Assembly: GCF_947179515.1 (NCBI RefSeq) | Contig: NC_067485.1 | Location: 4,599,154 to 4,663,153 of the forward strand | Source: Apodemus sylvaticus | Taxonomy: Eukaryota > Chordata > Mammalia > Rodentia > Muridae | DNA: 64,000 bases | Reading direction: 5' to 3' | Notes under the pieces: generated by a model | What the model saw: the letters and a program-made list of their open reading frames with translations, nothing else | Told to the model about the DNA's origin: nothing | The model's database searches: none | Shown here: piece after piece, positions 62,289-64,000 of the stretch | How the letters are laid out: each line of letters starts with the position of its first letter | How positions within the stretch are numbered: the first letter of the stretch is position 1 | Position numbers and translations under genes: made by a program

Positions 62289-64000
62289 CACAGAGAATGC
62301 ACTGTACAGTTTTCTCTCGGAAGAATATGTGCGAATACCACATTTTAAGGAAATACAGTGTTGCATAGTAAAGACAACCACAAATGTATGGGAAATAATT
62401 AATCTGGACAAGATGAAAGACCGAATTGTGTGAAATTATCTTGTTTTTCCTAAACAACACGCTGTAACTCTATGTGCTTTGGTGTTGCCTATATGTATAA
62501 ACGTGTATCTTCCACAGAGTATGCACTGTACAATTTTATCTCGGAAGAATACGTTGGAATACCACATTTTAAGGAAATACAGTGTTGCAGAGTAAAGACA
62601 ACCACGAATGTATTAGAATTACTTAATCTGGACAAGAAGATATCCAGCATTGTGCAAAATTATTTGGTTTTTCGTATTCAACACGTTGTAACTCTATGTG
62701 CTTTGGTGTGCATATATGAATAAGGGCGTATCTTCCACAGAGAATGCACTGTACAGTTTTCTCTTGAAAGAATATTTGCAAATGCGACATTTTAAAAAAA
62801 ATACAGTGTTGCAGAGTAAAGACAACCACGAATGATTTAAAAATACTTATTCTGGAAGAGAAGAAATACCTCATTTTGCGAAATTATCTTGTTTTTCCTA
62901 AACAACGTGTAACTCTATGTGCTTTGGTGGTGCGTGCATGACTAAGCGTGTATCTTTCACAGAGAATGCACTGTACAATTTTCTCTGGGAATAATATGTG
63001 CGCATACCACATTTTAAGGAAATACAGGGTTGCAGAGTAAAGACAACCACGAATGTATTAGAAATACTTAATCTGGACGAGAAGAAATCTCTCAATTTTA
63101 GAAATTATCTGGTTTTTGCTAAACAACACGTTGTAACTCTATGTGTTCTGGGGTTGCGTGAATGTCTAAGTGTGTTTCTTCCACAGAGAAATCACTGTCT
63201 GGATTTCTTTCGAAAGTATATGTGTGAATCCCACATTTTTAGGAAATACAGGTTTGCAGAGTAAAGACAACCAGGAATGTTTTAGAAATACTTAATCTGG
63301 ACGAGAAGATATCCCTCATTTTGCGAAATTATCTTGTTTTTCCTAAACAACATGGTGTAACTGTATGTGCTTCGGTGTTGCGTGTATGTCTGGCATGTAT
63401 CTTCCACAGAAAACGCACTGTTCAATTTTCTCTCAGAAGAATATGTGCGAATACCACATTTTAAGGAAATACAGGGTTGCAGAGTAAAGACAACAACGAA
63501 TGTTTTAGAAATATTTAATCTGGACTAGAAGAAATCCCTCATTTTGCGAAATTATCTTGTTTTGCCTAAACAACACCTTGTAACTCTATGTGCTTTGGTG
63601 TTGCTTGTAGGTCTAAACCTGTATCTTGCACAGAGAATGCACTCTACTGTTTTCTTTCAGAAGAATATGTGCGAATACCACATTTTAAGGAAATACAGTG
63701 TTGCAGAGTAAAGACAAATACGAATATATTAGAAATACATAATCTGGACATGAAGAAATCCCTCATTGTGCGAATTTATCTTGTTTTTCCTAAACAACAC
63801 CGTGTATCGGTATGTGCTTTGATGTTGCGTGAATGTCTAAGAGTGTATCTTCCAATGAGAATGCACTGTACAGTTTTCTCTTGGAAGAATATGTGCGAAT
63901 AACACATTGTAAGGAAATACAGCGTTGCAGAGTAAAGACACCAACGAATATATTAGAAATCCTTAATCGTGAGGATAAGAATTCCTGCATTGTGCCAAAT
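62289..64000 (+). repeat. Tandem satellite array, ~224-bp monomer (right of L1)
   Basis: The same satellite in the same orientation and phase resumes immediately after the right target-site duplication of the L1 and runs off the window. The first part (62289-62800) matches 51518-52030 at an offset of 10771. 62826-63040 resembles 57854-58070, 63047-63350 matches 55845-56150 (offset 7202), and 63480-63990 matches 56505-57010 (offset about 6980). The final shift from 7202 to 6980 is 222 bp, one monomer fewer here than in the paralog. Confidence 0.97.

Noticed and set aside
61886..62368. A novel 160-codon gene on the plus strand
   Set aside because: The first 120 or so codons are L1 ORF2 in the inverted segment, and the rest is satellite read by chance across the right insertion boundary.
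61894..62460. 188-codon frame on the minus strand over the L1/satellite boundary
   Set aside because: It is antisense to the ORF2 segment and continues into satellite. It resembles no known protein.
1..64000. Mouse major or minor satellite, or alpha satellite
   Set aside because: Period and sequence differ: 224 bp here against 234, about 120 and 171 bp. Only the CENP-B-box-like site is shared with the latter two.

Overview
The window is almost entirely one tandem satellite. A head-to-tail repeat with a period of about 224 bp (roughly 280 monomers) runs from base 1 to 61134 and resumes from 62289 to the end. The only clearly unrelated sequence is a truncated LINE-1 at 61147-62276. Its ORF2 and 3' UTR have murine L1 character, so the host is most likely a mouse- or rat-like rodent and the locus centromeric, pericentromeric or other satellite heterochromatin. 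I recognise no protein-coding gene, tRNA, rRNA or CRISPR array. The many short open frames on both strands are the same satellite sequence read repeatedly; because 224 is not a multiple of 3, the frame shifts from monomer to monomer.

The most notable observation is a 17-bp site in the monomer that, in 13 copies, fits all nine essential positions of the CENP-B box (NTTCGNNNNANNCGGGN, read on the minus strand). Many other monomers carry the same site with one change, often a CpG transition (CCCG to CCTG or CCCA, CGAA to TGAA or CAAA). A second monomer class has CCCT where the box needs CCCG. This resembles the box-plus and box-minus monomers of primate alpha satellite, and makes the array a candidate (perhaps relict) centromeric satellite. 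I cannot name it from the sequence; it does not look like mouse major or minor satellite as I know them.

Layout: 1-14532 is a mosaic of long duplications (offsets 3423, 1851, 5337/5324 and 2302 bp), marked by a 69-bp intramonomer duplication present six times. 14533-18480 holds a third copy of one of these blocks and a transition zone. 18481-36230 is dominated by a subfamily with an 8-bp duplication (GCACTGTA twice) and multi-monomer units of about 2.9-3.1 kb, and contains the only inverted monomer found (24401-24606). 36231-48900 has another set of units repeated at about 4.7, 1.8 and 2.0 kb. 48901-61134 contains two long paralogous stretches about 8.96 kb apart. The L1 interrupts the second; the first preserves the empty site (near 51510). 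The L1 is 5'-truncated and 5'-inverted (twin-priming structure) with 12-bp target-site duplications. 62289-64000 continues the array.

Nothing here forms an operon or pathway. The architecture reflects unequal exchange among monomers (paralog length differences are mostly whole monomers), occasional out-of-register breaks, CpG decay and one retrotransposition.
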